Source: an uncultured Acetatifactor sp. (lineage in GTDB: Bacteria > Bacillota > Clostridia > Lachnospirales > Lachnospiraceae). Taken from it: 64,000 bases of DNA. How positions within the stretch are numbered: the first letter of the stretch is position 1; each line of letters starts with the position of its first letter. Position numbers and translations under genes: made by a program. The notes under the pieces are model-generated. The model ran no database searches and had not been told where the DNA came from. It saw nothing but the letters and a program-made list of their open reading frames with translations. Below are positions 52,412 through 61,417 of this stretch, one piece after another. The DNA lies in contig CAJTXE010000001.1 of NCBI GenBank assembly GCA_910580225.1, positions 248,809 through 312,808 on the forward strand, read 5' to 3'.

Positions 52412-53707
52412 ATGGAACAATATGTAATCAAGGGCGGGAATCCGCTGGTAGGGGATGTGGAGATAGCAGGGGCCAAGAATGCGGCGCTTCCTATCTTTGC
52501 AGCTGCCGCCATGACGGATGAGACTGTATATATAGATAATATTCCGGATATACGCGATATTGATGTGATGTTGGGAGTTGTGGGCCATACGGGTGTCACG
52601 GTAAAAAAGGTTGACAGACACAAGGTCATGATTAACGGGGGGAATGTTCACAGCATTACAGTGGACAGCGAAGGGTGCAAGAAGATCAGGGGATCTTATT
52701 ATCTGTTAGGGGCATTTCTGGGGAAATATAAACATGTGGAAGTGGTGCTTCCGGGCGGGTGTGATATCGGCAGCCGGGCGGTAGACCAGCATATCAAGGG
52801 GTTCCGTGCCCTGGGAGCGGAGGTTGTCATCGAACATGGGCTCATTAAGGCGAAGGCCCAGCGTCTGCGGGGAAGTCATATCTATATGGATAAGGTCAGT
52901 GTGGGCGCTACGATCAATGTCATGATGGCTGCCACCCTTGCGGAAGGGATGACCATTATTGAGAACTGTGCCAAGGAGCCTCATGTGGTGGATGTGGCCA
53001 GTTTTCTGAACAGCTGCGGGGCCAATATCAAGGGTGCGGGCACGGATGTGATCCGTATTCGGGGAGTGGCACGTCTCCACGGAACGGACTATACCATCAT
53101 TCCGGACCAGATAGAGGCGGGCACCTTCATGTTTGCCGCTGCAGTGACCAAAGGGGATGTAACAGTGAAAAATGTCATTCCCAAGCATCTGGAGTCTGTT
53201 ACGGCCAAGCTTCTTGAGATTGGATGCGAGGTGGAAGAGGCAGATGACTGTATTCGTGTAGTAGCAGCCAAGCCTCCTATGCATACCCAGGTGAGGACGC
53301 TGCCCTATCCCGGGTTTCCAACGGACATGCAGCCGCAGATTACCGTGGCGCTTGCCCTTGCAAAGGGAACCAGCATTGTGACGGAGAGCATCTTTGAGAA
53401 CCGTTTTAAATATGTGGAGGAGCTGGTCCGTATGGGAGCCGATATCAAGGTGGAAGGGGGAGATACCGCCATCATTGCCGGTGTGTCCAGATACACGGGG
53501 GCCAGTATTACAGTACCTGATCTGCGTGCGGGAGCGGCGCTTGTGATTGCAGCTTTAGCGGCGGAGGGCTTTACTACGGTGGACAATGTAAAGTATGTGG
53601 AACGGGGTTACGAGGACTTTCACATTAAGCTTCAGGGTCTGGGTGCTCAGATTGAGCTGGTGGAGACGGATAAGGAGATTCAGAAGTTTAAACTGAAAGT
53701 CGGTTAA
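52412..53707 (+). CDS. murA: UDP-N-acetylglucosamine 1-carboxyvinyltransferase
   Basis: This 431-residue enzyme transfers enolpyruvate from PEP to UDP-GlcNAc, the first step of peptidoglycan synthesis. It keeps Lys22 in AGAKNAALP and the catalytic Cys117 in LPGGCDIGSRAVDQHIKG, so it should be sensitive to fosfomycin, unlike the Asp variants. Later motifs include DQIEAGTFMFAAA and GFPTDMQPQITVALALA. Start 52412 has AGAGGAAG upstream. Bacillota often carry two copies (MurA and MurZ); which one this is cannot be told from this window. Confidence 0.95.
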   Translation: MEQYVIKGGNPLVGDVEIAGAKNAALPIFAAAAMTDETVYIDNIPDIRDIDVMLGVVGHTGVTVKKVDRHKVMINGGNVHSITVDSEGCKKIRGSYYLLGAFLGKYKHVEVVLPGGCDIGSRAVDQHIKGFRALGAEVVIEHGLIKAKAQRLRGSHIYMDKVSVGATINVMMAATLAEGMTIIENCAKEPHVVDVASFLNSCGANIKGAGTDVIRIRGVARLHGTDYTIIPDQIEAGTFMFAAAVTKGDVTVKNVIPKHLESVTAKLLEIGCEVEEADDCIRVVAAKPPMHTQVRTLPYPGFPTDMQPQITVALALAKGTSIVTESIFENRFKYVEELVRMGADIKVEGGDTAIIAGVSRYTGASITVPDLRAGAALVIAALAAEGFTTVDNVKYVERGYEDFHIKLQGLGAQIELVETDKEIQKFKLKVG

Positions 53708-53854
53708 TGGGATTGGAAAATATGCTGCGGCGAAGAAGGGGCCTTGTTACCGGGATGGGTGACGAGGTCATTTTTTGTTGTGCGGAGAAAGGGGGAATGT
53801 CTGCACAGAAGTCCAGAGACCGCGGGAATCGGCCGGAAGCCCATGGTGCGTATC

Positions 53855-53883
53855 TTGACAATGTGGTAAAAATGCGGTATGAT
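53855..53883 (+). promoter_or_regulatory. Promoter of the pseudopilus operon
   Basis: TTGACA (53855-53860), 17 bases, TATGAT (53878-53883), in the 260-base gap after murA, 84 bases before the lipoprotein gene. Confidence 0.75.
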
Positions 53884-53967
53884 GATAAAAATTTGAGAGC
53901 ATCCGTAAAGACGATGGACGGAGGGCTTTGGGCCATGCGGAAGGCATGGAAAGGTGGTGAGAAATCT

Positions 53968-55014
53968 ATGCGGCGTAATGCAGTTCTGCGTCTTGTACCG
54001 GTGATGCTGTCCTTTGCATGCCTGTTCGGCTGCGGCAGCGGAGAACCGGGGATACATACGGAAACGGGACGGGAGGAAGCAGCGTCTGATCAGGGGGAGG
54101 AGAGCACGGCTTCCCGGGCACAGGCAGGAGGAAGCTCCCAGGTACAGCAGGTGGTGGATTCCACACCGGCGCAGGAGGATTTTGAACCCTATCAGGCGCC
54201 GGAGTTTGCGGATTCTGTTTTTCATGCCGAGCTGGCCGAGGGCACAGGAAGCGTGCTGCTGGATCTGTCCAATGCAGAGTCAGGATATGGAGGGATCTCC
54301 GTAAAAGCAGATTCCCGGGTAAAGATGCGGATTACCACAGAGGGAGAGAATGACGCAAAGTATGACTATGAAATTCCTGCTGACGGTACGCCTGTCTTTT
54401 TTCCGCTGACGGGCGGAGACGGGTACTATACTTTTTTTATCGGAGAGAACGTGGAAGGGACAAAGTATGCCAAGCTTTATGCCACGGAAGTGGAAGTCAA
54501 GCTGAAGGACGAATTTCAGCCCTTTATACGGCCCAGCATGTATGTCAATTACAGCCAGGATTCCGCGTGTGTGCGTAAGGCGGCGGAGTTGGCACAAACC
54601 GCGGAGACGGCTTTGGACGTGGTGGATGCGGTATATGAATATGTCTGTGACAACATTACTTACGATAAGGATCTGGCGGTCAAAGTGCAGGAGAAGACGG
54701 TGACAAACTATGTGCCGGATTTGGATCAGGTACTGGCTGCAAAGAAAGGAATCTGTTTTGATTATGCTGCGTTGGCAGCAGCCATGCTCCGCAGCCAGGG
54801 AATTCCCACGAAGATGGTATTCGGCGACGTGTCCCCCAATAATGTCTACCATGCCTGGAATATGTTCTACACGGAGCAGACCGGCTGGGTAAGTGTTCAT
54901 TTTGAGGTAAAGACCAACGAATGGAATCGTTTGGATCTGACTTTTTCGGCAAATGGTGCGGATGGGAACTTCATCGGGGACGGAAGCAATTATCTGGATA
55001 TGTATTATTATTAA
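53968..55014 (+). CDS. Transglutaminase-like lipoprotein
   Basis: This 348-residue protein has a signal peptide ending in lipobox LFGC, so it is lipid-anchored outside. A Ser/Gln/Glu-rich linker and a beta-rich region (VLLDLSNAESGYGGISVKAD, GDGYYTFFIGEN) precede a transglutaminase-core domain. There KKGICFDYAALAAAMLRSQG holds the catalytic Cys and NVYHAWNMFY the His; the usual Asp falls near DLTFSANG. It may crosslink proteins or act as a peptidase or scaffold. It is the first gene in the apparent pseudopilus operon, with AGGTGG before the start. The open frame upstream overlaps the promoter. Confidence 0.85.
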   Translation: MRRNAVLRLVPVMLSFACLFGCGSGEPGIHTETGREEAASDQGEESTASRAQAGGSSQVQQVVDSTPAQEDFEPYQAPEFADSVFHAELAEGTGSVLLDLSNAESGYGGISVKADSRVKMRITTEGENDAKYDYEIPADGTPVFFPLTGGDGYYTFFIGENVEGTKYAKLYATEVEVKLKDEFQPFIRPSMYVNYSQDSACVRKAAELAQTAETALDVVDAVYEYVCDNITYDKDLAVKVQEKTVTNYVPDLDQVLAAKKGICFDYAALAAAMLRSQGIPTKMVFGDVSPNNVYHAWNMFYTEQTGWVSVHFEVKTNEWNRLDLTFSANGADGNFIGDGSNYLDMYYY

Positions 55015-55040
55015 AGGAATTTCCGGTTTGGAGGGATGAT

Positions 55041-56084
55041 ATGAGAGGTAAGAAACTGGATAGTCTGGGGGTCAGCGCGTTCTGTGAGAGTATGGCAATG
55101 ATGGTGCAGTCCGGGATTCAGATGGACGAGGCGGTGGCTCTTCTGCGTTCCGGCAGAGGGCAGGGAGGGCTGCTGGAAGAAGGGCTTGTAGTTATGCAGG
55201 CGGAGACGGAGGCGGGAAACGGACTTTCCGCGGCAATGACCGGGGCGGGGATTTTTCCGGATTATGCTGTTCGTATGGTGGCCGCAGGAGAGAGTGCCGG
55301 CCGTCTGGAGGATGTTTTGTTTCAGCTGGCCCGGTATTATGCGGATCAGAAGACGATGACGGATAAACTAAAGAATGCGGTGCTGTATCCGGTGGCCATG
55401 CTGGTCATTATCATTGCAGTGCTGGCAGTGATGCTGACGATGGTGCTTCCGGCCTTTGCGGATGTATATGACAATCTGACAGGCAGCCTGACAGCGTCTT
55501 CCTACGCTTATGTCAGATGGGCCTATGTACTCTGCTGGGCTGCTTTGGGAGTGATGCTTGTGCTGGCAGCGGCACTGATCGCCGGGTTCGCTCTCTGGAA
55601 CAGTAAAAAAAAGGATCATGTGGAGCGTGTGCTGGGCAGGTTTCCCGCCTGTGGGGCCATTCTGGAGAGTCTGGGAATGTTTCGGTTTACGGCGGCACTG
55701 TCCACCTTTCTGGCCAGCGGGGAGATGCAGGATATCGCGGTGGCGGAGAGTGTGAAGATGACATCCTGCAGGCCGGTGGAGGAAAGAGTGAACCGTTGTG
55801 CGGGGCGTATGAGCGAGGGACACGGCATTGCTCAGGCAGCATATGATGAGGGACTGTTTGAGCCGGTTTACGGGAGGATGCTTCTGGCCGGGGAACGCAG
55901 CGGAAATCTGGAAGCGGTACTGAGGAAGCTGACGAACCTGCTGGCAGAGCATTGCACCAATCTGGTGGAACGACTGGTGGGGATTGTGGATCCGGTGCTG
56001 TCAGGCATTCTGATGCTGACGGTGGGGCTGTCTTTGCTGAGCATTATGCTGCCTCTGATCGGCATGATGAATTCCATCGGATGA
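55041..56084 (+). CDS. GspF/PilC-like inner-membrane platform protein
   Basis: This 347-residue type II secretion/type IV pilus platform protein has two T2SSF-type halves. The first (about 12-130) has SMAMMVQSGIQMDEAVALL and MVAAGESAGRLEDVLFQLA, and the second (about 205-340) has SALSTFLASGEMQDIAVA-like FTAALSTFLASGE and LLAGERSGNLEAVLRKLTN. Membrane segments fall at about 115-140, 165-190 and the C-terminus (LSLLSIMLPLIGMMN). It would couple a cytoplasmic ATPase to the pseudopilus. GGAGGG precedes the start, 26 bases after the lipoprotein gene. Confidence 0.9.
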   Translation: MRGKKLDSLGVSAFCESMAMMVQSGIQMDEAVALLRSGRGQGGLLEEGLVVMQAETEAGNGLSAAMTGAGIFPDYAVRMVAAGESAGRLEDVLFQLARYYADQKTMTDKLKNAVLYPVAMLVIIIAVLAVMLTMVLPAFADVYDNLTGSLTASSYAYVRWAYVLCWAALGVMLVLAAALIAGFALWNSKKKDHVERVLGRFPACGAILESLGMFRFTAALSTFLASGEMQDIAVAESVKMTSCRPVEERVNRCAGRMSEGHGIAQAAYDEGLFEPVYGRMLLAGERSGNLEAVLRKLTNLLAEHCTNLVERLVGIVDPVLSGILMLTVGLSLLSIMLPLIGMMNSIG

Positions 56085-56120
56085 TGATGGGCGGAAACTT
56101 ATCTGGAGGTGGCGGCTGAT

Positions 56121-56438
56121 ATGTATGTAGACAGAAAACGAAGACGATGGCCATGGATTGCCGCCGGGGCCGCTGTAATACTGGCAGCAGCTGTTCTGTG
56201 GCATCTGGCGGTGCCGGCATCGGGCCGGGATATGGAAGAGGAAAGTATCAGGGCACTGGCGGCGGCAGTGGAGCGCAGTGCGAGACAGTGCTATGTGGTG
56301 GAAGGTTTTTATCCTCCAAGCCTGACTTACCTGGAGGAAAATTACGGCCTGCAGATCAACACGGACGAGTATCGTGTAGTCTATAGCGTATTTGCATCAA
56401 ACATTGCACCGTCGGTGCGGGTGCTGAGGAAGAAGTGA
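56121..56438 (+). CDS. Pseudopilin-like membrane protein, 105 residues
   Basis: This small protein has a basic start (MYVDRKRRRWPW), one helix (IAAGAAVILAAAVLWHLAV) and an outer domain of about 75 residues (ALAAAVERSARQCYVVEGFY, PPSLTYLEENYGLQI). The outer part resembles the globular domain of type IV pilin-like proteins. No Gly-Phe prepilin cleavage site is present before the helix. The start at 56121 has a GGAGGTGG run upstream. It lies between the platform and DUF4860-type genes and is likely a minor subunit (inference). Confidence 0.65.
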   Translation: MYVDRKRRRWPWIAAGAAVILAAAVLWHLAVPASGRDMEEESIRALAAAVERSARQCYVVEGFYPPSLTYLEENYGLQINTDEYRVVYSVFASNIAPSVRVLRKK

Positions 56439-56488
56439 CAGAAATCCCTTTGTACGGACAGGGAAGGAAGCAGAGAGGGGGCCGGGAC

Positions 56489-56977
56489 ATGAAAAAAAGC
56501 GGCGGTTCGCCGGTGGGATTTTATACGATGGGAGTTGCCTGTCTTTTTCTGGCGGTCTTTTTTCTGACTGTTGTTTTTGGGGCCAGGACATACCGCAGTA
56601 TTGTGGCCGGGCAGACAGGGAATAACGAAACCAGGGCGCTTTTGTCCTATTTGTCTACCTGCATGAAGGCCAATGACACGGCGGGAGCAGTCATGCTTTA
56701 TGAGGAAGCGGGAATCAGGGTATTGTCTATTGCAGACGGAGAAAGCGGATACGGTCTGCGGATCTATCAATATAATGGCTGTCTGGTGGAAGATTACGGG
56801 AAGCTTGGCACGGCATTAAGTCCAGAGTCAGCTCAGATGATCGGGGAGACAGACCTGTTCCAGGTGGAGGAAGTGGCTGAGCGTACCTATGCGCTTACCA
56901 CAGATGAGGGCAGAGTATTGGTCCGGGCCAGATGTACGGAGACTGACGATTCGACGGAGGCTTTGACGGATGAGTAA
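56489..56977 (+). CDS. DUF4860-type pseudopilin-like protein
   Basis: This 162-residue protein starts MKKSGGSPVGFYTMGVACL, where G-F-Y-T-M before a hydrophobic helix resembles a prepilin cleavage site; Gly stands where pilins have Glu at +5. The outer part (SYLSTCMKANDTAGAVMLYE, LRIYQYNGCLVEDYGKLG) fits DUF4860. GGGGG precedes the start at 56489; an upstream ATG at 56435 is less likely. Its stop overlaps the next ATG by 8 bp, so translation is coupled. Confidence 0.75.
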   Translation: MKKSGGSPVGFYTMGVACLFLAVFFLTVVFGARTYRSIVAGQTGNNETRALLSYLSTCMKANDTAGAVMLYEEAGIRVLSIADGESGYGLRIYQYNGCLVEDYGKLGTALSPESAQMIGETDLFQVEEVAERTYALTTDEGRVLVRARCTETDDSTEALTDE

Positions 56978-57449
56978 GAACGGGGGTATGAGCAGAGATA
57001 AGAGCAGGAAGCGCCACATTACCAATTTCTATATGGAGACATTGGTCCTGGCGGTTGTATTGATTGCCGTAATCCTGGTACTCACAAGGATGTATGCCTT
57101 TTCCGGACAGTTAAGCCGCAGGGCAGAGGTTCTGACCCGGGCGGTGCATCTGGCAGAGAATGCGGCGGAGGCGGTGGCAGCATCAGATGGTATGGACACG
57201 CTCCGCAGTCTGCTTGAGGTAAACGGGAATGTGGAGATATCAGGGGAAGGCGCAATTTTACAGGCGCGGTATGATGAGGCAATGCAGCCGCTGGCCGGCG
57301 GGATATTTTGTGTGGAGGTGACCTGGACGCCGGAAGAGGCGGCAGGGGAAAGCTTTGTGGAAAGTACCGTCAGCGTGTACTGGATGGAAGAGGCGGAGCC
57401 GGTTTATGTGCTGGAGACGGCTGTCTATCTGGGCGGAGGGGCATTTTAG
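56970..57449 (+). CDS. Pseudopilin-like protein, 159 residues
   Basis: A basic N-terminus (MSKNGGMSRDKSRKRHITN) leads into FYMETLVLAVVLIAVILVLT, a helix of type IV pilin character with a Glu near its start, but with Asn in place of the Gly at the cleavage site. A globular domain follows (RAVHLAENAAEAVAASDGMD, GIFCVEVTWTPEEA, VSVYWMEE), resembling minor pseudopilins of the GspI/J kind. It overlaps the preceding gene by 8 bp. It is probably a minor subunit of the same filament. Confidence 0.7.
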   Translation: MSKNGGMSRDKSRKRHITNFYMETLVLAVVLIAVILVLTRMYAFSGQLSRRAEVLTRAVHLAENAAEAVAASDGMDTLRSLLEVNGNVEISGEGAILQARYDEAMQPLAGGIFCVEVTWTPEEAAGESFVESTVSVYWMEEAEPVYVLETAVYLGGGAF

Positions 57450-57530
57450 GAATATTAGGTATCAACTGCGGTTCCGTATGATTGGGAACGGGCAGGGAAC
57501 AGAGAGATTTCGTTGAAAAGGGGGCGCTGT

Positions 57531-57932
57531 ATGAAGCATATTCCAATCAGACTGGGGCCGCTGGCGCTTCTGCTGACAGTAATCAGTATCTGCATGACGG
57601 TTCTGGCAATCCTTTCTTTTACCACGGCCAGGGCGGATTTCAGCCTGGCGCAGAAGTATGCGTCTACGGTTCGGGACAGGTATATCCTGGAGAAGGAGGG
57701 GCAGAGTTTCCTTCGGGAAATCGGAGCTGCCCTGGGTCAGGGGCAGGACCCGGGAAGCCTGGCAGAGACGGATGAGGCGGGTATCTTACATAAGACACTG
57801 GAATATGATGATTTCAGGCTGTTGATCGGGATCGTATTTCAGGAGGATTCTTTTCGAGTGGTGGAATGGCGTTTCCAGAAAGACTGGATACCTGACGACG
57901 GTATGGGCGATCTCTGGGACGGTACTTTTTAA
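57531..57932 (+). CDS. Pseudopilin-like protein, 133 residues
   Basis: The start (MKHIPIRLGPLALLLTVISI) leads to one membrane helix through ILSFTTA, followed by ARADFSLAQKYASTVRDRYI and a small outer domain (DDFRLLIGIVFQEDSFRVVE). It lacks a Gly-Phe site. GGGGG precedes the start at 57531, with an ATG at 57513 as alternative. The arrangement N-terminal helix plus short outer domain and its place in the operon suggest another minor subunit. No family was recognised with confidence. Confidence 0.6.
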   Translation: MKHIPIRLGPLALLLTVISICMTVLAILSFTTARADFSLAQKYASTVRDRYILEKEGQSFLREIGAALGQGQDPGSLAETDEAGILHKTLEYDDFRLLIGIVFQEDSFRVVEWRFQKDWIPDDGMGDLWDGTF

Positions 57933-58054
57933 GGATGCAGTCTGACAGCGGCTGCTTATCCGGGCTGCAGTAAGGAAGGGGCTGCAATGGGGCGTGGGTC
58001 CGGCGGTCGGTTGAGCTGTGCGGATGGTATGGAGAATGAGATGGAAGGACGGGC

Positions 58055-59185
58055 ATGGAGATGAAATTACAGGAGATTCTGGAGCAGGCGGTACGGGACG
58101 AGGATGTTTCTGATGTATTCCTGGTGGCAGGGCTGCCGGTTACCATGAAGAGGAGCGGCAGACAGGTGCGTGTGGAAGAAACAATGCTGATGCCGAAGGA
58201 TATCGATTCATTGGTGGAGCAGATCTATACAGAGGGACGACGCACGAAAGCCAGGCTGGAGAGAGGAGAAGATGATGATTTCTCGCTCTCCGTTTCCAGA
58301 CGGGTGGACGAGAACGGCACTTTTCCGGGAGGCCGTTTCCGGGTGAATGTATTTCGGCAGAGAGGATCTCTGGCGGCTGTCATCCGGGTAATTCGCTTTG
58401 AGCTGCCTGATGCGGCGAAACTGGGTATATCGGAGGAGGTGCTGTCCCTGGCGGACGACAAAGGAGACCGGAACAATAAAAACGGCGGTCTGGTATTAGT
58501 CACAGGTGCGGCAGGAACGGGAAAATCCACCACTCTGGCCTGTATGATCGACCGGGTTAACAGCAGCCGGGACTGCCATATTATCACGATGGAGGATCCC
58601 ATCGAGTATATTCACAGGCATAAGAAGGCCATCGTGACACAGCGTGAGATTTCCATTGACACCCCGGGATACCTGGAGGCTCTGCGCTCTGCTCTGCGTG
58701 AGAGCCCTGACGTTATATTGCTTGGAGAAATGCGGGATTACGACACGATTTCGGCGGCGCTGATTGCAGCGGAGACAGGGGTTCTGGTATTCAGCACGCT
58801 GCATACCAACAGCGCGGCAGATACCATCAACCGTATCGTGGATGTATTTCCGGATAAGGAGCAGGCAAGAACTCAGCTGGCCCAGGTGCTGAAGGCTGTG
58901 GTATGCCAGCAGCTGGTGCCTGCTACCATGAAGGACGGGGAGGGTAATTCAGTCCGGATTCCGGTCTATGAGATTATGAAAGCCACGGATGCCATCCAGA
59001 ATATGATCCGGGAAAACAAGGTGAATCAGCTGAATTCCGCTATGCAGTCCGGTGCAAATGATGGTATGTGCACCATGGACGGAAATTTGATCCGGCTCTG
59101 CCAGGAGGGGAAGATTACAAAATCTACAGCGCTCAAGTACCGCACCCATTACGGTTATGAGTATATGGAGAAGCGGCTGGGGTAG
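58055..59185 (+). CDS. pilT: PilT-type type IV pilus ATPase
   Basis: This 376-residue hexameric ATPase has a PilT N-terminal domain (about 1-120). Walker A is VTGAAGTGKSTTLA, the Asp box lies near IITMEDPIEYIH, Walker B is PDVILLGEMRDYDT with the His box FSTLHTNSA, and KATDAIQNMIRENKVNQL matches the AIRNLIRE signature of PilT retraction ATPases. PilT drives pilus retraction. Here it is the only ATPase in the operon, and no GspE/PilB assembly ATPase or prepilin peptidase is seen within the window. GGAAGG precedes the start. Confidence 0.9.
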   Translation: MEMKLQEILEQAVRDEDVSDVFLVAGLPVTMKRSGRQVRVEETMLMPKDIDSLVEQIYTEGRRTKARLERGEDDDFSLSVSRRVDENGTFPGGRFRVNVFRQRGSLAAVIRVIRFELPDAAKLGISEEVLSLADDKGDRNNKNGGLVLVTGAAGTGKSTTLACMIDRVNSSRDCHIITMEDPIEYIHRHKKAIVTQREISIDTPGYLEALRSALRESPDVILLGEMRDYDTISAALIAAETGVLVFSTLHTNSAADTINRIVDVFPDKEQARTQLAQVLKAVVCQQLVPATMKDGEGNSVRIPVYEIMKATDAIQNMIRENKVNQLNSAMQSGANDGMCTMDGNLIRLCQEGKITKSTALKYRTHYGYEYMEKRLG

Positions 59186-59397
59186 CAGCACCCTCCTCGG
59201 CCGGATGTGTCAATCCTATTGTATCACGATTTCCGGAGTGTTTTTACCATGGTTTTGGATTGGAAATGATTGTAGATCTGTCAGGCATACCGGGAGACAT
59301 GGAATCGGGAGAACGGCTGACAGATAACAGTTCAGACAGGGCACGGAACTGTCACGCTGACACCCGGCAAAATGTTGAGAAAGAATGCGTCAGCCTA

Positions 59398-59426
59398 TTG
59401 ACAGATGTAGAATTCTGTAGTAGGAT
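59398..59426 (+). promoter_or_regulatory. Promoter of the SAM riboswitch-metK unit
   Basis: TTGACA (59398-59403), 17 bases, TAGGAT (59421-59426), about 30 bases before the riboswitch P1 stem. The stretch 59186-59397 holds nothing recognisable. Confidence 0.7.
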
Positions 59427-59456
59427 AATGCCAGAAATAAAAATTAAACAGGATTT

Positions 59457-59558
59457 CTCTTATTCAGAGTTGGTGGAGATACATAGGATCGATGAAGCCA
59501 CGGCAACCCCATTGAAGGAAGGTGCCTCCCTGAGCGAGTACTATTCGAACAATAAGAG
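59457..59558 (+). ncRNA. SAM-I (S-box) riboswitch aptamer
   Basis: P1 pairs CTCTTATT (59457-59464) with AATAAGAG (59551-59558), a perfect 8-bp stem. Within it GGTGGAG, GATGAAGCCACGGCAACC and GAAGGTGCC follow the S-box consensus. The 3' strand of P1 (AATAAG) can instead pair with CTTATT (59586-59591) of the terminator, so SAM binding favours termination and low SAM allows metK transcription (mechanism known for the class, pairing seen here). Confidence 0.93.
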
Positions 59559-59581
59559 GATTGGATATTGACAAATCTAAG

Positions 59582-59609
59582 TCCGCTTATTCAGGTAAGC
59601 GGATTTTTT
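59582..59609 (+). terminator. Riboswitch-controlled terminator before metK
   Basis: Stem TCCGCTTA (59582-59589) with TAAGCGGA (59596-59603), 6-base loop, then TTTTTT. It competes with the antiterminator pairing described for the aptamer. Confidence 0.92.
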
Positions 59610-59714
59610 GTCGGAAGAAAACATTGTTCAGCGGCAGGGGTAAGCGCAGATCACATTTCAGGGGATGAGGCGCCGGGGAGCCGGAACAAAGAGAGAGGAA
59701 AGGAAGAAAAACAC

Positions 59715-60902
59715 ATGGAAAAGCATTTATTTACATCAGAATCTGTTACAGAAGGACATCCGGACAAAGTCTGCGATGCCATATCGGATGCCATTCTCGA
59801 TGCCTGCATGGAGCAGGACCCCATGAGCCGTGTGGCCTGCGAGACAGCCAGCTGCACGGGATTTGTATTGGTAACCGGTGAGATTACCACCACAGCAAAT
59901 CTTGATATTCCGGGAATTGTACGGAAAACCGTTAATGAAATCGGATACAATGATTCCAAAGTGGGCTTTGACGGAAATACCTGTGCTGTCATGGTGGCCC
60001 TGGATAAGCAGTCTCCGGACATTGCCATGGGCGTGGATAAGGCCCTGGAGGCCAGAGAGTCCGGTATGAGCGACGAGGAGATTTCCGCCATCGGTGCAGG
60101 GGACCAGGGGATGATGTTCGGCTATGCCACCAATGAGACACCGGAGCTGATGCCCTATCCTATTTCCCTGGCTCATAAGCTGGCAAGGCAGCTGGCGAAG
60201 GTACGCAAGGACGGTACCCTTCCCTATCTGCGTCCAGACGGTAAGAGCCAGGTATCCGTGGAATACGACGAAAACGGCAGACCAATCCGTCTGGAGGCTG
60301 TGGTTCTCTCCACCCAGCATGACGAGGCGGTGACTCAGGAACAGATTCATGAGGATATCCGGAAATACGTATTCGATCCCATATTGCCCGGAGAAATGAT
60401 TGACGGGGAGACGAAATTTTTCATCAATCCCACCGGACGTTTCGTTATCGGCGGTCCTCAGGGCGACGCGGGCCTTACCGGACGCAAAATCATTGTGGAT
60501 ACTTATGGCGGATATGCCCGTCACGGCGGCGGTGCCTTCTCCGGCAAGGACTGCACCAAGGTGGACAGAAGCGCAGCCTATGCGGCCCGTTACGTGGCGA
60601 AGAATATCGTGGCGGCCGGACTGGCTGAAAAGTGCGAGATTCAGCTTTCCTATGCCATCGGTGTGGCCGAGCCTACATCGATTATGGTGGACACTTTCGG
60701 CACAGGCAAAGTAAGCAATGAGAAACTGGTGGAGATTGTTCGGGAGAACTTTGACCTGCGTCCTGCAGGCATCATCAAAATGCTGGATCTGCGCAGGCCG
60801 ATTTACAGGCCTACGGCGGCTTACGGACATTTTGGACGAGATGATGTATCCCTGCCCTGGGAGGCTGTGGACAAGGCGGAGATGCTGAAGAAATATTTCT
60901 AA
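59715..60902 (+). CDS. metK: S-adenosylmethionine synthetase
   Basis: This 395-residue enzyme makes SAM from methionine and ATP. Its motifs are [59 protein letters not shown] and the C-terminal [13 protein letters not shown]. Length is standard. The start at 59715 follows AGGAAG; the frame before it overlaps the riboswitch terminator. It is controlled by the SAM-I riboswitch, a direct feedback on its own product. Confidence 0.97.
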   Translation: MEKHLFTSESVTEGHPDKVCDAISDAILDACMEQDPMSRVACETASCTGFVLVTGEITTTANLDIPGIVRKTVNEIGYNDSKVGFDGNTCAVMVALDKQSPDIAMGVDKALEARESGMSDEEISAIGAGDQGMMFGYATNETPELMPYPISLAHKLARQLAKVRKDGTLPYLRPDGKSQVSVEYDENGRPIRLEAVVLSTQHDEAVTQEQIHEDIRKYVFDPILPGEMIDGETKFFINPTGRFVIGGPQGDAGLTGRKIIVDTYGGYARHGGGAFSGKDCTKVDRSAAYAARYVAKNIVAAGLAEKCEIQLSYAIGVAEPTSIMVDTFGTGKVSNEKLVEIVRENFDLRPAGIIKMLDLRRPIYRPTAAYGHFGRDDVSLPWEAVDKAEMLKKYF

Positions 60903-61102
60903 ACGCCCATGCATCCCAGTGCTTCACCATAAATGGAAAGTAAGGCTTAAAGAGAATTATCTGGGAGTTGAGAAGATGCGCACAATCTGCCAGGCACATG
61001 CAGATTGGCGCACGGCTGTCTGCGATGCCGGAATGGCATGGAGACTTTTATAGTAAATCAGAAGCGTGTTCCGGTCAGGACCGGCATTCGATATAACAGG
61101 GT

Positions 61103-61134
61103 AAAGGCGGTTGTGGTCAGCCGCCTTTCTTTTG
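61103..61134 (+). terminator. Terminator after metK
   Basis: Stem AAAGGCGG (61103-61110) with CCGCCTTT (61121-61128), 10-base loop, then CTTTTG. It lies 200 bases past the metK stop; the rest of the 60903-61417 gap shows no gene, only this element and the dnaE promoter. Confidence 0.75.
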
Positions 61135-61247
61135 TATGCACAGACTCGTGCAGAGGAAGGCTTTCCTGCTCGATTCTTCCGGGATTTGACAGATATGAAA
61201 TCAGAAGGAGGCTTCTGAGAAATTATGCGAAAGCCAGAACGATGATA

Positions 61248-61276
61248 TTGACATCAGAAGGGATAACGTATTATAG
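61248..61276 (+). promoter_or_regulatory. Promoter of dnaE
   Basis: TTGACA (61248-61253), 17 bases, TTATAG (61271-61276), about 140 bases before the dnaE start. Housekeeping type. Confidence 0.75.
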
Positions 61277-61417
61277 TTTTTATGAAAGAGCAGCAAAAAA
61301 GTATTCAGAAGCCGCGTCCGCATATTCAGCGCTTAAGAAAGGTCAGCTCTGAAGTGATGGAGACAGCGAGACGGGCTGGGATGCGGGGATTGCATCACGA
61401 GAGAGGAAAGGAAAGAT

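Noticed and set aside
59260..59571. Forward frame of 103 codons before metK
   Set aside because: It runs through the promoter and the SAM-I riboswitch and has no ribosome binding site.
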